This document shows, in pieces, positions 63,267-64,000 of a stretch of DNA of 64,000 bases. The stretch is from Streptomyces musisoli (GTDB lineage Bacteria > Actinomycetota > Actinomycetes > Streptomycetales > Streptomycetaceae): assembly GCF_016741855.1 (NCBI RefSeq), contig NZ_JAERRH010000002.1, forward strand, positions 248,001-312,000, given 5' to 3'. The stretch's first letter is position 1, and each line of letters starts with the position of its first letter. A program made the translations under genes and the position numbers. The notes beneath the pieces were generated by a model. It did not search any database, had not been told where the DNA came from, and saw nothing but the letters and a program-made list of their open reading frames with translations.

Positions 63267-64000
63267 ATGACCGCCGTCACGGTCCTGCTCGCCCTGCTCG
63301 CGGCCCTGTCCAACGCGTCCGCCTCGGTGCTCCAGCGCCGGGCCGCCGTGCAGGAGCCGGACCAGGGCGGCGGGGCGGGGTCCGCCCTGCGGCGGTTCGG
63401 CAGCATGCTGCGGCGTCCCTCCTGGCTGGCCGGCGCCGGGCTGCTGGCGCTGTCCAGCCTGCTCCAGGCCGGGGCGCTGGCCACCGGCAGCCTGTCCCTG
63501 GTCCAGCCCCTGCTCGCCGCCGAACTGCTGTTCACCCTGGCCGTCGGCAGCGTCGTCTTCCGGCGCCGCCCCGAGGCCCGGACCTGGCTCGCGTTCGTCG
63601 CCCTCGCCGGCGGGCTCTCCCTGTTCCTGCTGGCCGCTGCGCCGTCACCCGGGCGGACCACCGCGCGGCCCGGAGCCTGGCTGCTGGGCGGCTGCGGAGC
63701 GCTCGGCCTGGTCGTCCTGCTCGTGCTGGCCGCCCGCCCGGTGAAGGGCGCCTCCCGGGCCGCGCTGCTCGGTCTCGCCTCGGCCGTCACCTTCGCCACC
63801 ACCGCGGCGCTGCTCAAGGAGGCCGTGGGCCGGCTCGGGAACGGGCCCGCGGCGATGTTCGGGCACTGGTCCCTCTACGCCACCGGGGCCGCCGGACTCG
63901 TCGCCTTCCTGCTCCTCCAGGGCGCGCTCGCCGCCGGGTCCCTGACGGCGTCGCAGCCCGCCCTCACCCTCGGCGACGCGCTCACCAGCGTCGTCCTCGG
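63267..64000 (+). CDS. DMT (EamA/YfcA-like) membrane transporter, 3' end beyond window
   Basis: At least 244 residues, still open at the right edge. It begins MTAVTVLLALLAALSNASASVLQRRAAV and has about eight hydrophobic helices so far (WLAGAGLLALSSLLQAGALATGSLSLVQPLLAAELLFTLAVG, TWLAFVALAGGLSLFLLAA, LGLASAVTFATTAALLKEAVG and others). The repeated SLVQPLLAAEL / LTASQPALTLGDAL pattern is typical of the DMT-like family found in actinobacteria (NIPA/EamA-related). It may export a metabolite and is coupled to the SDR upstream. Confidence 0.85.
   Translation, partial: MTAVTVLLALLAALSNASASVLQRRAAVQEPDQGGGAGSALRRFGSMLRRPSWLAGAGLLALSSLLQAGALATGSLSLVQPLLAAELLFTLAVGSVVFRRRPEARTWLAFVALAGGLSLFLLAAAPSPGRTTARPGAWLLGGCGALGLVVLLVLAARPVKGASRAALLGLASAVTFATTAALLKEAVGRLGNGPAAMFGHWSLYATGAAGLVAFLLLQGALAAGSLTASQPALTLGDALTSVVL

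Overview
The window is about 64 kb of very GC-rich DNA with strong third-position G/C bias, frequent GTG starts and short intergenic gaps. It carries families typical of Streptomyces: an SSI-type protease inhibitor, deazaflavin (F420)-type enzymes, ricin-type lectin modules, a SpoIIE/PAS/GAF/ATPase regulator, a TTA leucine codon (bldA type), CYP105 with a 3Fe-4S ferredoxin, and eukaryotic-type topoisomerase IB. I read it as a chromosomal segment of a Streptomyces or close relative. I see no rRNA, tRNA, CRISPR array, insertion sequence or prophage. A few genes are clipped or broken: a DUF2470 gene cut by the left edge, a DMT-type transporter cut by the right edge, and one flavodoxin-like pseudogene.

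Layout. 1-5.3 kb: DUF2470 protein, secreted lactonase, a conserved unknown, a FUSC-type exporter and an EF-G-binding (FusB-like) protein behind a perfect palindrome. 5.9-10.3 kb: LuxR/PAS regulator divergent from a self-sufficient CYP102-type P450-reductase fusion. 10.6-20 kb: ROK regulator, alpha/beta hydrolase with a TTA codon, NAD-dependent epimerase, HAD phosphatase, PHP phosphoesterase, SDR, topoisomerase IB, and a GH16 glucanase with a readable promoter/operator. 20.1-25.5 kb: VanZ protein and a six-gene Mrp/Mbh-like cation antiporter operon without a full MrpA. 25.6-31.1 kb: STAS protein, amidohydrolase, APC permease, TetR regulator, FMN/F420-type oxidase and VOC protein. 31.4-39.5 kb: DLH-like hydrolase lacking its nucleophile, GST-type reductase, CDF metal transporter, F420-type nitroreductase, CYP105-type P450 plus ferredoxin, GH114 lipoprotein and aldo/keto reductase. 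40-55.6 kb: two paralogous membrane proteins (sigma-like + zinc-finger anti-sigma-like + transmembrane + ricin lectin) 12 kb apart. Between them lie a Usp protein, an ArsB/NhaD-type transporter, a polysaccharide deacetylase, a Ser/Thr kinase divergent from an ECF sigma factor, the SpoIIE-type switch phosphatase, an alkylation-repair pair (2OG-Fe oxygenase/Ogt) and a RHH/Doc-like toxin-antitoxin pair. 56-64 kb: SSI inhibitor; a methyltransferase/CDGSH/haem-oxygenase-like diiron trio; MFS exporter divergent from an ArsR regulator with a SRPBCC partner; and an SDR/DMT pair.

Two themes deserve attention. First, both sigma/anti-sigma/lectin paralogs are preceded by the same dyad, TGAC-N4-CGTCAA (three copies before one, one copy before the other). 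This suggests a co-regulated one-polypeptide carbohydrate-sensing system. Second, many intergenic regions, several gene ends and at least three coding regions carry short tandem repeats of 20-43 bp, some spanning stop codons or start sites. This points to frequent slipped-strand or recombinational duplication in this genome.
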